Notes under the pieces: model-generated
The model's input: only the letters and a program-made list of their open reading frames with translations
What the model was told of the DNA's origin: nothing
Databases searched by the model: none
Source of the DNA: Roseiarcus sp963835215
GTDB lineage: Bacteria; Pseudomonadota; Alphaproteobacteria; Rhizobiales; Beijerinckiaceae
Assembly (NCBI GenBank): GCA_963835215.1
Contig: CAWIES010000002.1
Location: forward strand, 1,726,587-1,790,586
Length of the DNA stretch: 64,000 nt
Direction of reading: 5' to 3'
Shown: positions 56,959 to 64,000 of the stretch, one piece after another
Layout: each line of letters begins with the position of its first letter
How positions within the stretch are numbered: position 1 is the stretch's first letter
Translations under genes and position numbers: made by a program

Positions 56959-58365
56959 TCACACCGGGGCGGCGAAGCGCACGCGGCAGCCGCCGAAGGG
57001 CGAATCTTCGAGCGCCAGGGTCGAGCCGTATTGGGCGAGTACATCGGCGACGATGGCGAGCCCGAGGCCGCTGCTCTCGTCGTCCTCCTTGCTGGTCGCT
57101 TCGCCGCGCCGGGGCAGGGCGGCGCGCACCGCCTCTGGCGCGCCGGGGCCGTCGTCGTCGATAATGAACTGAGCGGCGCCGGCGCGCCATTCGCACTCGA
57201 CCCGCACCTGCGTTTTGGCCCACTTGCGGGCGTTGTCGAGCAGATTGCCCATCACCTCGCCAAAGTCGTCGGGGTCCATGCGCGGCCGGACCGCCGCGTC
57301 GACCTGATTGTCCCAGATAATTGCATCGCCGCGCGGCATCCGGCCAACAAGGTCGATCAGCCGCTCCACCGAACGGCGTGCGTCGGTCAAGGTACCCGCC
57401 GCGGCGGTCGTGCCGACGGTGCGCGCACGCGCAAGCTCGCGGTCGACATGGCGGCGCATGCTCTGAACCTGCTGCTTGAGCAGCGCCCCGGACTCTGCTT
57501 CGCCGCGCGCCTCCAGCCGCCTCGCTTCGCCCTGAAGGATGGTCAGCGGCGTCTTGAAACCATGGGCGAGATCGCCCGCGCGCTCACGCGCCTTGTCGAC
57601 CAATTGCTCCTGCCGGTCGAGCAGGCGGTTGAGATCGCTCGCAAGCGGGGCGACCTCGCTGGGAAAGCTGCCGGCAAGGCGCGCCTTGACGCCGCGATGG
57701 ACCAGCGCCAACTCGCCGCGCAGGCGTCTGAGCGGCGACAGGCCGACGCTCGCCTGCAGCCAGGCGCCGGCGAACAGCACCAGCCCGATCAGGCCGAGCG
57801 CGATAGCGACGTCGGTGACGAAGGAGTCGCGCAGCGCGTCGGTCGGCGCGGTGTCGAGCGCGACGGCGAGGCGGAAGGCGCGCGGCGCGCCGTCGGCGTC
57901 GAAGCGCACCTCGCGCTCCATCATGTAGACGGTCGTGTCGTTGGGGCCGCGCCGTTCGATCGCCTTGCCGGTCGATAGCACGCGCACGCTGTCGGTCGGT
58001 TCGAGATCGTCGTCCCACAGCGAGCGCGAGCGCAGCCGCACCGTGTCGCCTTCGGCGATCCGCCAATAGGCGCCGCTGCTGGGCAATTGATAGCGGGGGT
58101 CGGTGAGGTCGTGGGTGAGCGTCGGCTCTTTGTCGGCGCCGAGCGCCACGGCGCCGGCGAGCTCGCGCCAGCGCACGTCGAGTTCCTGCTCGACGAGCCG
58201 TTCGACATGGTCCTCGAAAATATAGGCGAACGACAGGCCGGCGACGGTGAGTGTGGCGGCGATCGACAGCGCGGCGAGCGCCAGTAGGCGCAGGCGAAGC
58301 GATGTTGGCCTCGGGTCGGAGGTGGTGCTCGTGGGTCCCGATTCAGCCGCGGACGAGGTATCCAT
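56959..58365 (-). CDS. Sensor histidine kinase (FeuQ/PhoQ-like)
   Basis: 468 residues, inner membrane. Helix 1 (LRLRLLALAALSIAATLTVA), periplasmic sensor part (about 55-185), helix 2 (VAIALGLIGLVLFAGAWLQA), HAMP, dimerisation helix with the phosphorylated His in RAGDLAHGFKTPLTILQGEA (H-x-x-K-T-P, PhoQ-like), ATPase domain: GEVMGNLLDNARKWAKTQVR (N box), QFIIDDDGPGAPEAVRAALP (G1), SGLGLAIVADVLAQYG (G2). Overlaps the response-regulator gene by 23 bases. With the following PepSY-like product this matches rhizobial FeuPQ-type systems; signal unknown. Confidence 0.93.
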   Translation of the reverse strand: MDTSSAAESGPTSTTSDPRPTSLRLRLLALAALSIAATLTVAGLSFAYIFEDHVERLVEQELDVRWRELAGAVALGADKEPTLTHDLTDPRYQLPSSGAYWRIAEGDTVRLRSRSLWDDDLEPTDSVRVLSTGKAIERRGPNDTTVYMMEREVRFDADGAPRAFRLAVALDTAPTDALRDSFVTDVAIALGLIGLVLFAGAWLQASVGLSPLRRLRGELALVHRGVKARLAGSFPSEVAPLASDLNRLLDRQEQLVDKARERAGDLAHGFKTPLTILQGEARRLEARGEAESGALLKQQVQSMRRHVDRELARARTVGTTAAAGTLTDARRSVERLIDLVGRMPRGDAIIWDNQVDAAVRPRMDPDDFGEVMGNLLDNARKWAKTQVRVECEWRAGAAQFIIDDDGPGAPEAVRAALPRRGEATSKEDDESSGLGLAIVADVLAQYGSTLALEDSPFGGCRVRFAAPV

Positions 58366-59002
58366 AGCCCCGCTGGGTCTCGATCAGCTCGCCGCCGATC
58401 TTCTTGCGCAGCCTAGCAATTAGCACTTCCAGCGCGTTGGAGCCAGGTTCCTGGTCGGCGCCGTAGACGTGCTCGCCCAGTTCGAATTGCGAGACCGGCC
58501 GCCCCTTGTTGTGGATCAGGTAGCGCAGGGCGCGAAACTCGAGCAACGACAGCGTCACCGGCGCGCCGTTGACGGTGGTGATCATCCGCCGCGTATCCAT
58601 GCGCAGCAAGCCGGCTTCCAGCGTCGGCGTGGTGTGGCCGGTCGAGCGGCGAATGATCGCGCCAAGGCGCGCGACGAGTTCCTCGGGCTGAAAGGGCTTG
58701 GGCAGATAGTCGTCGGCGCCTGCGTCGATGCCGGCGACGCGCTCGGTCCAAGTGCCGCGCGCGGTCAGGACCAGGATCGGCGTCGTCACGCCAGCGGCGC
58801 GCAATTGCCGCACCACTGACAGCCCGTCGAGCCGTGGCAGACCGAGGTCGAGGATGATGCCGTCGAAGTCTTCGGTCCCGGCGCGCGACCACGCCTCCTC
58901 GCCGTCGGCGACGGTCTCGACCACATAGCCTGCCTGAGTCAGATGCGCGCTGATCTCAGCGGCGATTTGAGCCTCATCCTCCACCACCAGTGCGCGCATC
59001 AA
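58343..59002 (-). CDS. OmpR-family response regulator (FeuP-like)
   Basis: 219 residues. Receiver: MMRALVVEDEAQIAAEISAH, DFDGIILDLGLPRLDGLSVV (phospho-Asp 52 region), PILVLTARGTWTERVAGIDA, GADDYLPKPFQPEELVARLG (Lys). Winged-helix DNA-binding domain: TVNGAPVTLSLLEFRALRYL, NALEVLIARLRKKIGGELIE, TQRGYGYLVRG. Its ATG overlaps the stop of the upstream PepSY-like gene (ATGA). Confidence 0.95.
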   Translation of the reverse strand: MMRALVVEDEAQIAAEISAHLTQAGYVVETVADGEEAWSRAGTEDFDGIILDLGLPRLDGLSVVRQLRAAGVTTPILVLTARGTWTERVAGIDAGADDYLPKPFQPEELVARLGAIIRRSTGHTTPTLEAGLLRMDTRRMITTVNGAPVTLSLLEFRALRYLIHNKGRPVSQFELGEHVYGADQEPGSNALEVLIARLRKKIGGELIETQRGYGYLVRG

Positions 59003-59709
59003 TGAGGCCTGATCGAAGTGACGTTATTCTTGCCGGCATCGACGCTGACGTCGCGGTAAAAACCCTGCGGCGTCAATACGGTGATGGTGTAGTTCCAGGA
59101 GCCGACCGTATCCTTGGTCAACGCAACGTTAAGCACATCGCCGGGAACCGATTTCTGCACCGTCTTGAGCACGCTCGACAGCGGCACGATCTCGCCGTCT
59201 TTCACGGCGGCGAGCGCCTTGTCCTGATCGTCGGGCACGGTGCGCACGCGGTTGGTCAGCCAATCGAGCGTCGATTCGCCGCCGTGGACGATGCCGGTCG
59301 CCGCGTGGGCCGAGGCGCGCTCTGTGCGCCGCAAAAAGAGCCGGAACGGCGCGGTCAATTTCGCCGCCGAATTCGACAGCCAACGCCGGTTCGACGAGCC
59401 GATCGAGAACTGAGGCAGAGTCGTCGCGCTGTGGGTTGGCCCGCCATTGCTGCTTCCTGCTGCGATTGGGGCGTTGCCGCCGCCGCTGTTGTCGTTGCTG
59501 TCGTCAGCCCAGGCCGGCGACGCGGCGAGCGCAAGCCGCGCTACCGCGAGCGCGAGCAGCGCGCAGAGCGCAACAGACCGGAACTTTGCAGACCGGAGTC
59601 TCAAAGGTTGGAGCTTTCGTAACCGAGCCGACAAAGCGATGGCGCTCCACTCTAGTTCGTCCGCGCGCCACGCGACAAGAACGCTTACGAGCTTTGCCTG
59701 CTCGTCCAT
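58999..59709 (-). CDS. Exported PepSY-like protein upstream of a two-component pair
   Basis: About 236 residues from ATG 59709 (start uncertain). A hydrophobic export segment SVALCALLALAVARLALAAS, PAWA at about 44-68 suggests a cleaved signal, so the true start may be further in. A low-complexity linker (DDSNDNSGGGNAPIAAGSSN) follows; the C-terminal 60 residues (ALAAVKDGEIVPLSSVLKTV, PGDVLNVALTKDTVGSWNYT, ITVLTPQGFYRDVSVDAGKN) are PepSY-like. A periplasmic accessory to sensor kinases is a known arrangement. It overlaps the response regulator by 4 bases: first gene of a three-gene operon. Confidence 0.78.
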   Translation of the reverse strand: MDEQAKLVSVLVAWRADELEWSAIALSARLRKLQPLRLRSAKFRSVALCALLALAVARLALAASPAWADDSNDNSGGGNAPIAAGSSNGGPTHSATTLPQFSIGSSNRRWLSNSAAKLTAPFRLFLRRTERASAHAATGIVHGGESTLDWLTNRVRTVPDDQDKALAAVKDGEIVPLSSVLKTVQKSVPGDVLNVALTKDTVGSWNYTITVLTPQGFYRDVSVDAGKNNVTSIRPH

Positions 59710-60220
59710 CACGCGCGTCACAGCTCCCCCCTCCGCTTGCGGGACGGAGAGGGGAGCCCCCGGGGCGTTCTTGAGCGCGGCCCTCGGGCGCGATAGGCGG
59801 GAACTGCCTCGGTGAGGCGATCTGCGGCTGCGACGCCCAGACAATTCCCGATCGCGGCGCCCCCCTCCCGGGAACGCTTGAAGAGGGGGAACACGGAACA
59901 CGGTCGCTAACGGCATTCGGCGCGCCGATCGATTCCCGCTGGGGCTCTCCGCTCATTGGGGGCAAGCGGTCGGGGTTCATCGAACGGCGGCGTCGTCTCG
60001 TCGCGGACCACGCAAGCACTGACGCCTCTTCTCTCCTGTCTCCCATCGACCAGCCGTCGACGGACCAATGGTTAACAGAGGGCCGCAAGCGGGAACCTGA
60101 CGGGTTGCGTCAGCCGCTGGTCAGCTTTGCGCGCGACTTGTCGGGCCGGCCGCAGCCGTGGTGAAATGGCGGGCCCGAAGCGGTGGCGAGGCCGTCGCCG
60201 CACAACGCGGGGAGGGGACC
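59710..60220. other. Gene-free interval with palindromes
   Basis: About 510 bases between divergent genes. It contains CCCCCCTCCGCTTGCGGGAC with GGAGAGGGG (about 59727-59755) and CGCCCCCCTCCCGGGAACG (59859-59877), of the CTCTCC..GGAGAG palindrome class. Frames on both strands are arginine/proline-rich and unconvincing. Promoters for the PepSY-operon and the thioesterase must be here. Confidence 0.45.
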
Positions 60221-60706
60221 ATGCGTCGCGATGAGCCGCTGTTGGTCTACGAAACGCACGTCGCCGATGAGTGGATCGACGACAATGGCCACATGAACGA
60301 CGCGGCCTATGCGCAGGTGTTCAGCCGCGCGGTCGATGCGCTGATGGATCGTATCGGCCTCGACGCCGCGCAGCGCCGGGCGAGCCGCCGCACGCTGTTC
60401 ACCACCCAGATGATGATGCGCTATTTCGCCGAGGCGCGACTGGGCGAGGCGCTCGCGGTGCGCTGCCGGCTGCTCGAACACGACGAAAAGCGGCTGCGCC
60501 TATGGCTGTCCTTGAGCGGGCCGGGCGGGGCGGAGCTTGCGACCTGTGAGCAGGCGTTGCTGTCGATCGACCGCAGCGATGCGGCGCCGCACGCCGCCGA
60601 CTGGCGCGCCGAGACGCGGGCCGCGCTCGATGCGCTCGGAAGAGCCCACGACCGGCTCGAAACCCACCCGCTCGCCGGACGCGGCGTGACCATGCGGCGC
60701 GCCTGA
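60221..60706 (+). CDS. Acyl-CoA thioesterase, hotdog fold
   Basis: 161 residues. Seen: LVYETHVADEWIDDNGHMND (HMN hotdog motif), AAYAQVFSRAVDALMDRIGL, RTLFTTQMMMRYFAEARLGE, ALAVRCRLLEHDEKRLRLWL. Resembles the thioesterases associated with carnitine metabolism (CDH-linked) and 4-hydroxybenzoyl-CoA-type family. Start 60221 (MRRDEPLLVYE) has GGGGAGGGGA just before it; a longer frame to 60158 lacks a ribosome site. Substrate unknown. Confidence 0.88.
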   Translation: MRRDEPLLVYETHVADEWIDDNGHMNDAAYAQVFSRAVDALMDRIGLDAAQRRASRRTLFTTQMMMRYFAEARLGEALAVRCRLLEHDEKRLRLWLSLSGPGGAELATCEQALLSIDRSDAAPHAADWRAETRAALDALGRAHDRLETHPLAGRGVTMRRA

Positions 60707-60733
60707 GACGAGTGAAGCGGGGGCGGGGAGGCG

Positions 60734-61273
60734 CTAGCGATCGCTGCGCTGCAGGCGCCGTTTCCAGCCCTCGCCCGCCTTGGGCTCGCCGCGGTGGACG
60801 TAGCGCTTGAGGATGCGGGCGTGACGCTCGGCGCGCGCGGGCTGTCGCGACTCCGCCGTCGTTGCCGCTACTGCTTGGATGGGCGGCGGGGCGGGTTCGC
60901 GCGGCGGCGGCTCGACGTGGCGCGGTTCGCGAATCTTGGCGAGCATTTTTTTGTAGTCGAAAAGTTTCTTGCCGCCAGACGGCCTCTTGTAGGCAGGCAG
61001 CCTCTCGGCGTCGGCGGTCTTGGCCCGGCGCGGCTTGATGGCGGTCGGCTCGCCAAGGTCAGGCGCGAGGGCCGGCTCGACGAGGCTCTGCAGGATGCGG
61101 CCAGCCGGCCGCGAAGGGGCGGCCTCGGCCGGCGCCGGCTCGGCGAACACCGCCAGACTGGCTGGGGTCGCGGGCGTCGGCGGCGGTTCTTCGTACCAGG
61201 ATTTGGCGGACTCGCCAGGGGGGCGGCGCTGTTTACGAACTTCGACCACGAACGAAGGGGGCGGACGCTTCAT
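60734..61273 (-). CDS. Conserved hypothetical, basic proline-rich protein
   Basis: 179 residues: MKRPPPSFVVEVRKQRRPPG, ESAKSWYEEPPPTPATPASL at the start, a disordered Ala/Pro middle, then RRAKTADAERLPAYKRPSGG and an ending ARAERHARILKRYVHRGEPK, AGEGWKRRLQR. The N-terminal FVVEVRKQRRP and the C-terminal RILKRYV..GE..GE.WKRRL are conserved-looking. Resembles small hyphomicrobial proteins of unknown function, possibly nucleic-acid-associated. Start chosen at 61273 because the upstream frame is unlike the family. Confidence 0.7.
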   Translation of the reverse strand: MKRPPPSFVVEVRKQRRPPGESAKSWYEEPPPTPATPASLAVFAEPAPAEAAPSRPAGRILQSLVEPALAPDLGEPTAIKPRRAKTADAERLPAYKRPSGGKKLFDYKKMLAKIREPRHVEPPPREPAPPPIQAVAATTAESRQPARAERHARILKRYVHRGEPKAGEGWKRRLQRSDR

Positions 61274-61487
61274 GAGCGCTATAGCCTCTGGGGTGTGCAC
61301 GCGACGGCTCGAGCGCGGGTTTTTCGTCGAATCACTGCCGGCGCGCCGCGTCGCGAGGACCATGCTGGGGGGGAAGGCGCGGGAAAAGCAAGCCGGCTCA
61401 GGGCAGGTTTGCGGGCCAGTTTGAATTTCCGGAGTTGGCTGTAAGCGGGATGGCGGCTTTCTGAGCAAACGGGGGCCAAGCAGACGA

Positions 61488-61850
61488 TCACTGGCAAAAA
61501 GACATACCGACTCTTAAAGACCCATTGCGAAGGCTCCGGCTGTCTCGAAATTCAAGAATTTTGACGAAAGGCCCGTTCTGGTCCGCGACGCGCGCGGAAC
61601 GAGGCGACTCATCGGCGCCGTCAATGTTCGAGCCCAGCGGCGCTACCGTTGTGAGCATCGACGGGCCCGAATCGCGGATTTGGCGCAGTTCCTCCTTTAG
61701 GCGTCCCACCTCCCGCTCCAAGCTTTCGATGCGATCGAGAGTGTGGTCGAAGCTGGTGGATTCCGTCGCTTGCAACCAGGCGAAGACGACCGCGAGCGCG
61801 CGACGAAATCTCCGCTGCCCTGGGACCAGACGGTTCGCTGTGTCTGTCAA
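61488..61850 (-). CDS. Altered copy of the small coiled-coil protein (TTG start, extended end)
   Basis: Minus-strand frame TDTANRLVPGQRRFRRALAV, VFAWLQATESTSFDHTLDRI, ESLEREVGRLKEELRQIRDS, corresponding to the intact gene at 62838-63068. The ATG is replaced by TTG (61850) at the repeat border, no ribosome site follows, and the C-terminus runs into other sequence (ADESPRSARVADQNGPFVKI). Probably a non-functional duplicate. Confidence 0.45.
   Translation of the reverse strand: MTDTANRLVPGQRRFRRALAVVFAWLQATESTSFDHTLDRIESLEREVGRLKEELRQIRDSGPSMLTTVAPLGSNIDGADESPRSARVADQNGPFVKILEFRDSRSLRNGSLRVGMSFCQ
61613..61849. repeat. 238-bp direct repeat, copy 1
   Basis: About 237 bases matching 62830-63067 with roughly 90 percent identity by eye (for example CAGCGGCGCTACCGTTGTGA and GCGATCGAGAGTGTGGTCGA vs GTGTAGTCGA). 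The pair brackets the TetR gene. Confidence 0.85.
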
Positions 61851-61854
61851 GGCG

Positions 61855-62037
61855 GCGGCCGACGAATGGATTGTCGCCCTCTGGAAGGAAGAGGCGCTGG
61901 CGTCCGTCAACCATTCACTCGCCCAAGTCGACGAGTGGGAAGCGCCCCATTTCGCCGAGGACGAAGCGCGCGACAAGGTGAAGGCCGCCAAAGAAGAATA
62001 CGAAGACGCTTCGCGCGACAAATTCTTCGGTTTCTGA
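61855..62037 (+). pseudogene. 3' fragment of a small helical-protein gene
   Basis: Plus-strand frame AAADEWIVALWKEEALASVN, HSLAQVDEWEAPHFAEDEAR, DKVKAAKEEYEDASRDKFFG, F, stop. It looks like the real C-terminal 60 residues of an acidic helical protein, but its start is cut off exactly where repeat copy 1 ends. So a rearrangement has joined it to the repeat. Confidence 0.5.
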
Positions 62038-62062
62038 GAAGCGGCGTAAAACCCCTGGGGCG

Positions 62063-62683
62063 CTAGGTCGCGCGCCGCGGGGCGGCGCGCTCGACAAGCG
62101 TGATCGCCATGTCGAGCGCCAGCTCCAGCGGACGGGCGTCGCGCGTCGTCTGCGTCAGCAGAATGCCCCCTTGCAGGGCGGACAGCATCGCGGTGGCGAG
62201 GTCTTGGAGATTGGCGCCGCCCGCTAATTCTCCACGATCGCGCATGGCCGCCAGGCCTTTGGTCAACGCGCGCTCCCATTTACGGAACGCCTCCGCAAGC
62301 AATTCGCGCCCGCCCTCGTCGCGCTTGGCGAGTTCACTCGCCAGGGAGCCGATCGGGCATCCGCCGGCGATGTCGTTTCGCCGCCTCGCCTCGATAAATG
62401 CGTTGCGCCATCGGCGCAGCCCGGCCAGGGAATCGACGGCGTCCAGATAAGTCTCCTGCCACCCGACGACGGCCTCTGTTTGCGCCGCGATGACCGCGTC
62501 GATCATCGCGTTTTTGTCGGCGAAGTAATGATAGATTTGCGATTTGCTCGTGCCGCTCGCCTGCATCACGTCTTCCAGGCTCGTTTCGCCGGCGCCGCGC
62601 GCATAGATCAACTTGGCGGCGGCAACGACGATTCGCGCGCGCGTCACGGCGCCGCGAGCCGTCAGGCTTTTCGATGTCCTCAC
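62063..62683 (-). CDS. TetR-family transcriptional regulator
   Basis: 206 residues from GTG 62683: VRTSKSLTARGAVTRARIVV, AAAKLIYARGAGETSLEDVM, QASGTSKSQIYHYFADKNAM (helix-turn-helix), then a ligand domain of the YcdC/AcuR type (GGCPIGSLASELAKRDEGGR, FRKWERALTKGLAAMRDRGE, TAMLSALQGGILLTQTTRDA). GGAA precedes the start. Its natural target is probably the SDR gene 430 bases upstream on the same strand or itself. Confidence 0.9.
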   Translation of the reverse strand: MRTSKSLTARGAVTRARIVVAAAKLIYARGAGETSLEDVMQASGTSKSQIYHYFADKNAMIDAVIAAQTEAVVGWQETYLDAVDSLAGLRRWRNAFIEARRRNDIAGGCPIGSLASELAKRDEGGRELLAEAFRKWERALTKGLAAMRDRGELAGGANLQDLATAMLSALQGGILLTQTTRDARPLELALDMAITLVERAAPRRAT

Positions 62684-62829
62684 GGGAATTCCACTTTCCT
62701 CCACTCGCCGTCTGGGACGTCTTGCGCCTTCGCGGTACAAGGCATCGCGAGCGGTTTCGCCATGGGCCAGACTCGGAAGCAAACTGCTCGTGTGCGAACG
62801 GCTCAAATGCTTCCGCTCAATGGGCGCAC

Positions 62830-63067
62830 CGGCGCCGTCAATGTTCGAGCCCAGCGGCGCTACCGTTGTGAGCATCGACGGGCCCCGCATCGCGGCTTTG
62901 GCGCAGTTCCTCCTTTAGTCGACCCACCTCCCGTTCCAAGCGTTCGATGCGATCGAGAGTGTAGTCGAAGCTGGTGGATTCCATCGCTTGCAGCCAGGCG
63001 AAGACGGCCGCGAGCGCGCGACGAAGTTTCCCTTGCTCTGGGACCGGATGGCTCGCTGTGTCTGTCA
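62830..63067. repeat. 238-bp direct repeat, copy 2
   Basis: Second copy of the repeat at 61613-61849. It coincides almost exactly with the small coiled-coil gene 62838-63068, so the duplicated unit is essentially one gene body without its ribosome site. Confidence 0.85.
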
Positions 63068-63068
63068 T
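62838..63068 (-). CDS. Small coiled-coil protein, unknown function
   Basis: 76 residues: MTDTASHPVPEQGKLRRALA, AVFAWLQAMESTSFDYTLDR, IERLEREVGRLKEELRQSRD, AGPVDAHNGSAAGLEH. A short helix then a leucine-heptad coiled coil (residues 37-60). The AVFAWLQAM..TSFDYT.DRIERLEREV core is familiar from small Hyphomicrobiales proteins. GAGGAG lies four bases before the ATG. It lies between the SDR and TetR genes, same strand. Confidence 0.75.
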   Translation of the reverse strand: MTDTASHPVPEQGKLRRALAAVFAWLQAMESTSFDYTLDRIERLEREVGRLKEELRQSRDAGPVDAHNGSAAGLEH

Positions 63069-63110
63069 TGGCTCCTCAGATCAAAATTCGACGCATTTCG
63101 CGTGCTGCCT

Positions 63111-63857
63111 TCAGAGCTGCGACCAACCCCCGTCTACCGGCAGTTCGGCGCCGGTCGTGTAAGTCGCGTCGAACGCGAGGAAGAGGACGGCCTTGGCGAT
63201 TTCCTCCGACGTCCCGAAGCGCTTCATCGGATTGAGGTCGCGCATCTGCCCGGCGGCTGCGGCAGCTGCGTCTTTGTCTGGGATCGCCTTGCTGAGGATC
63301 GGCGTATCGATGGGACCGGGCGTCACCGCGTTGACGCGAATCTCCCGAGGAAGAAGCTCGGCGGCGAGCACCCGAGCGAAGGATCGCAGCGCCGCTTTGG
63401 CCGCTCCATAGGCGGCGAGGCCGGGCATTCCCTTGACGTTGGCGACGGAGGTCGTGAGGACGACAGAGCCTCCGCGGTTGATCAGCGGCGCGAGTTTCTG
63501 CACCGCGAAAAACGCTCCCTTGGCGTTCAGGTTGAACATCTCGTCATAGATTGCCTCGGTCGTGCCATCGAGCGGCGCGAAGAGGCCGAACCCCGCGTTG
63601 ACGAAGAGCAGGTCGAAGACGCCAAACTCGGCCTTCACGCGAGAGGCAAGGGCGTCGATATCCGTCAACGACCGCGCGTCGCTCGAAACTACGATGGCGC
63701 CCGTCCCAAGCTCTTTCTGCGCCGATTCCAGGCCGGCCGGCGAGCGACCGGTCACCAAAACGCGGGCGCCCCCATCGAGGAGCATCTTCGCCGTCGCGAG
63801 CCCCATGCCGCTCGTGCCGCCGATGATCACCGCTCGCTTCGCTTCGTACCGTTTCAT
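63111..63857 (-). CDS. Short-chain dehydrogenase/reductase
   Basis: 248 residues. NAD(P) fold: KRAVIIGGTSGMGLATAKML (GxxxGxG), VLVTGRSPAGLESAQKELGT, LFVNAGFGLFAPLDGTTEAI (NAG), VVLTTSVANVKGMPGLAAYG (Ser) with the catalytic YGAAK, NAVTPGPIDTPILSKAIPDK and TTGAELPVDGGWSQL at the end. Classical SDR length. Start 63857 (MKRYEAKRAVI) has GAGGAGAG upstream; the site overlaps the stop of the preceding partial gene. Probable partner of the TetR gene; substrate unknown. Confidence 0.94.
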   Translation of the reverse strand: MKRYEAKRAVIIGGTSGMGLATAKMLLDGGARVLVTGRSPAGLESAQKELGTGAIVVSSDARSLTDIDALASRVKAEFGVFDLLFVNAGFGLFAPLDGTTEAIYDEMFNLNAKGAFFAVQKLAPLINRGGSVVLTTSVANVKGMPGLAAYGAAKAALRSFARVLAAELLPREIRVNAVTPGPIDTPILSKAIPDKDAAAAAAGQMRDLNPMKRFGTSEEIAKAVLFLAFDATYTTGAELPVDGGWSQL

Positions 63858-63868
63858 GTGTACTCTCC

Positions 63869-64000
63869 TCACTTTTTGAACTGTTTTGTATGATAAAAGG
63901 CGCGGTTGTCGCGGCTAAGGAGTTCAGAACTAAACGTTTCCAAAAATCCAACGGCCCGCGGACGATCGCGCAGCTCAGCAATCATCTGCCGATCGAATCA
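63869..64000 (-). CDS. C-terminal end of an upstream gene (cut by window edge)
   Basis: Open minus-strand frame from the window edge: FDRQMIAELRDRPRAVGFLE, TFSSELLSRDNRAFYHTKQF, KK, TGA. The stop TGAGGAGAG overlaps the SDR ribosome site, the spacing expected in an operon. Family not recognised from 42 residues. Confidence 0.4.

Overview
The window is about 64 kb of GC-rich DNA from a free-living alphaproteobacterium, most likely Hyphomicrobiales (Rhizobiales). The genus cannot be fixed from this sequence; a Beijerinckiaceae/Methylocystaceae-like or related soil/water lineage would fit. The inference rests on PRC-barrel proteins, rhizobial-type small stress proteins, FeuPQ-like two-component genes, a BmpA-type nucleoside ABC operon, alphaproteobacterial palindromic repeats, a ParB-methylase/DUF5681/terminase phage set and UvrC with a long variable linker. 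No rRNA, tRNA or CRISPR array was recognised.

Layout. 0-12.7 kb is a stress and energy region: 3' part of a phosphoketolase, a P-type H+-ATPase, a two-domain PRC-barrel protein, a row of very small stress-type proteins, then on the minus strand a tyrosine-decarboxylase-like enzyme with an APC antiporter upstream and an AAT permease downstream. 13.4-18 kb is a phage remnant (large terminase, DUF5681, ParB-methylase fusion, one unknown gene). 18.1-24.2 kb holds core and accessory genes: TauE/SafE exporter and 1-Cys peroxiredoxin with near-identical promoters, ispG, a VapBC pair, a PaiB-like regulator and a PadR regulator with a clear dyad operator. 24.3-36.6 kb contains an M24 peptidase, a lipoprotein, prs and a nucleoside uptake and salvage operon (BMP binding protein, ATPase, two permeases, cytidine deaminase, purine nucleoside phosphorylase, thymidine phosphorylase) interrupted by a HigBA-like toxin-antitoxin pair, then a hydroxyacid dehydrogenase. 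36.8-43.5 kb has a DsbA protein, uvrC, prmA, an AT-rich uracil-glycosylase-like gene, a radical SAM protein (AmmeMemoRadiSam type) and a GIY-YIG nuclease embedded in palindromic repeats. 43.5-49.2 kb is a valine-catabolism set (LysR, mmsA, acyl-CoA dehydrogenase, mmsB). 49.4-55.3 kb is a LacI-controlled sugar ABC operon plus the relic of a duplicated copy. 55.4-64 kb has an AarF/ABC1 kinase, a sensor kinase/response regulator/PepSY-like operon, a thioesterase, and a TetR/SDR area bracketed by a 238-bp repeat.

Quality. More than twenty conserved genes are broken by single-base shifts, mostly one-base insertions, concentrated at 24.5-36.6, 38.7-41 and 50.5-56 kb, while genes in 20-24, 41.7-50 and 57-64 kb are intact. 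Because prs and uvrC are affected, I read most of these as sequencing errors, not gene decay. Such genes are listed as CDS over their full inferred span, with the break points described.

The most interesting signals are: a GIY-YIG nuclease whose 3' end merges with the palindromic repeats flanking it; an in-frame invasion of uvrC by the same repeat family; a Gram-positive-type tyrosine decarboxylase transport cassette in an alphaproteobacterium; and several shared or dyad promoter elements.
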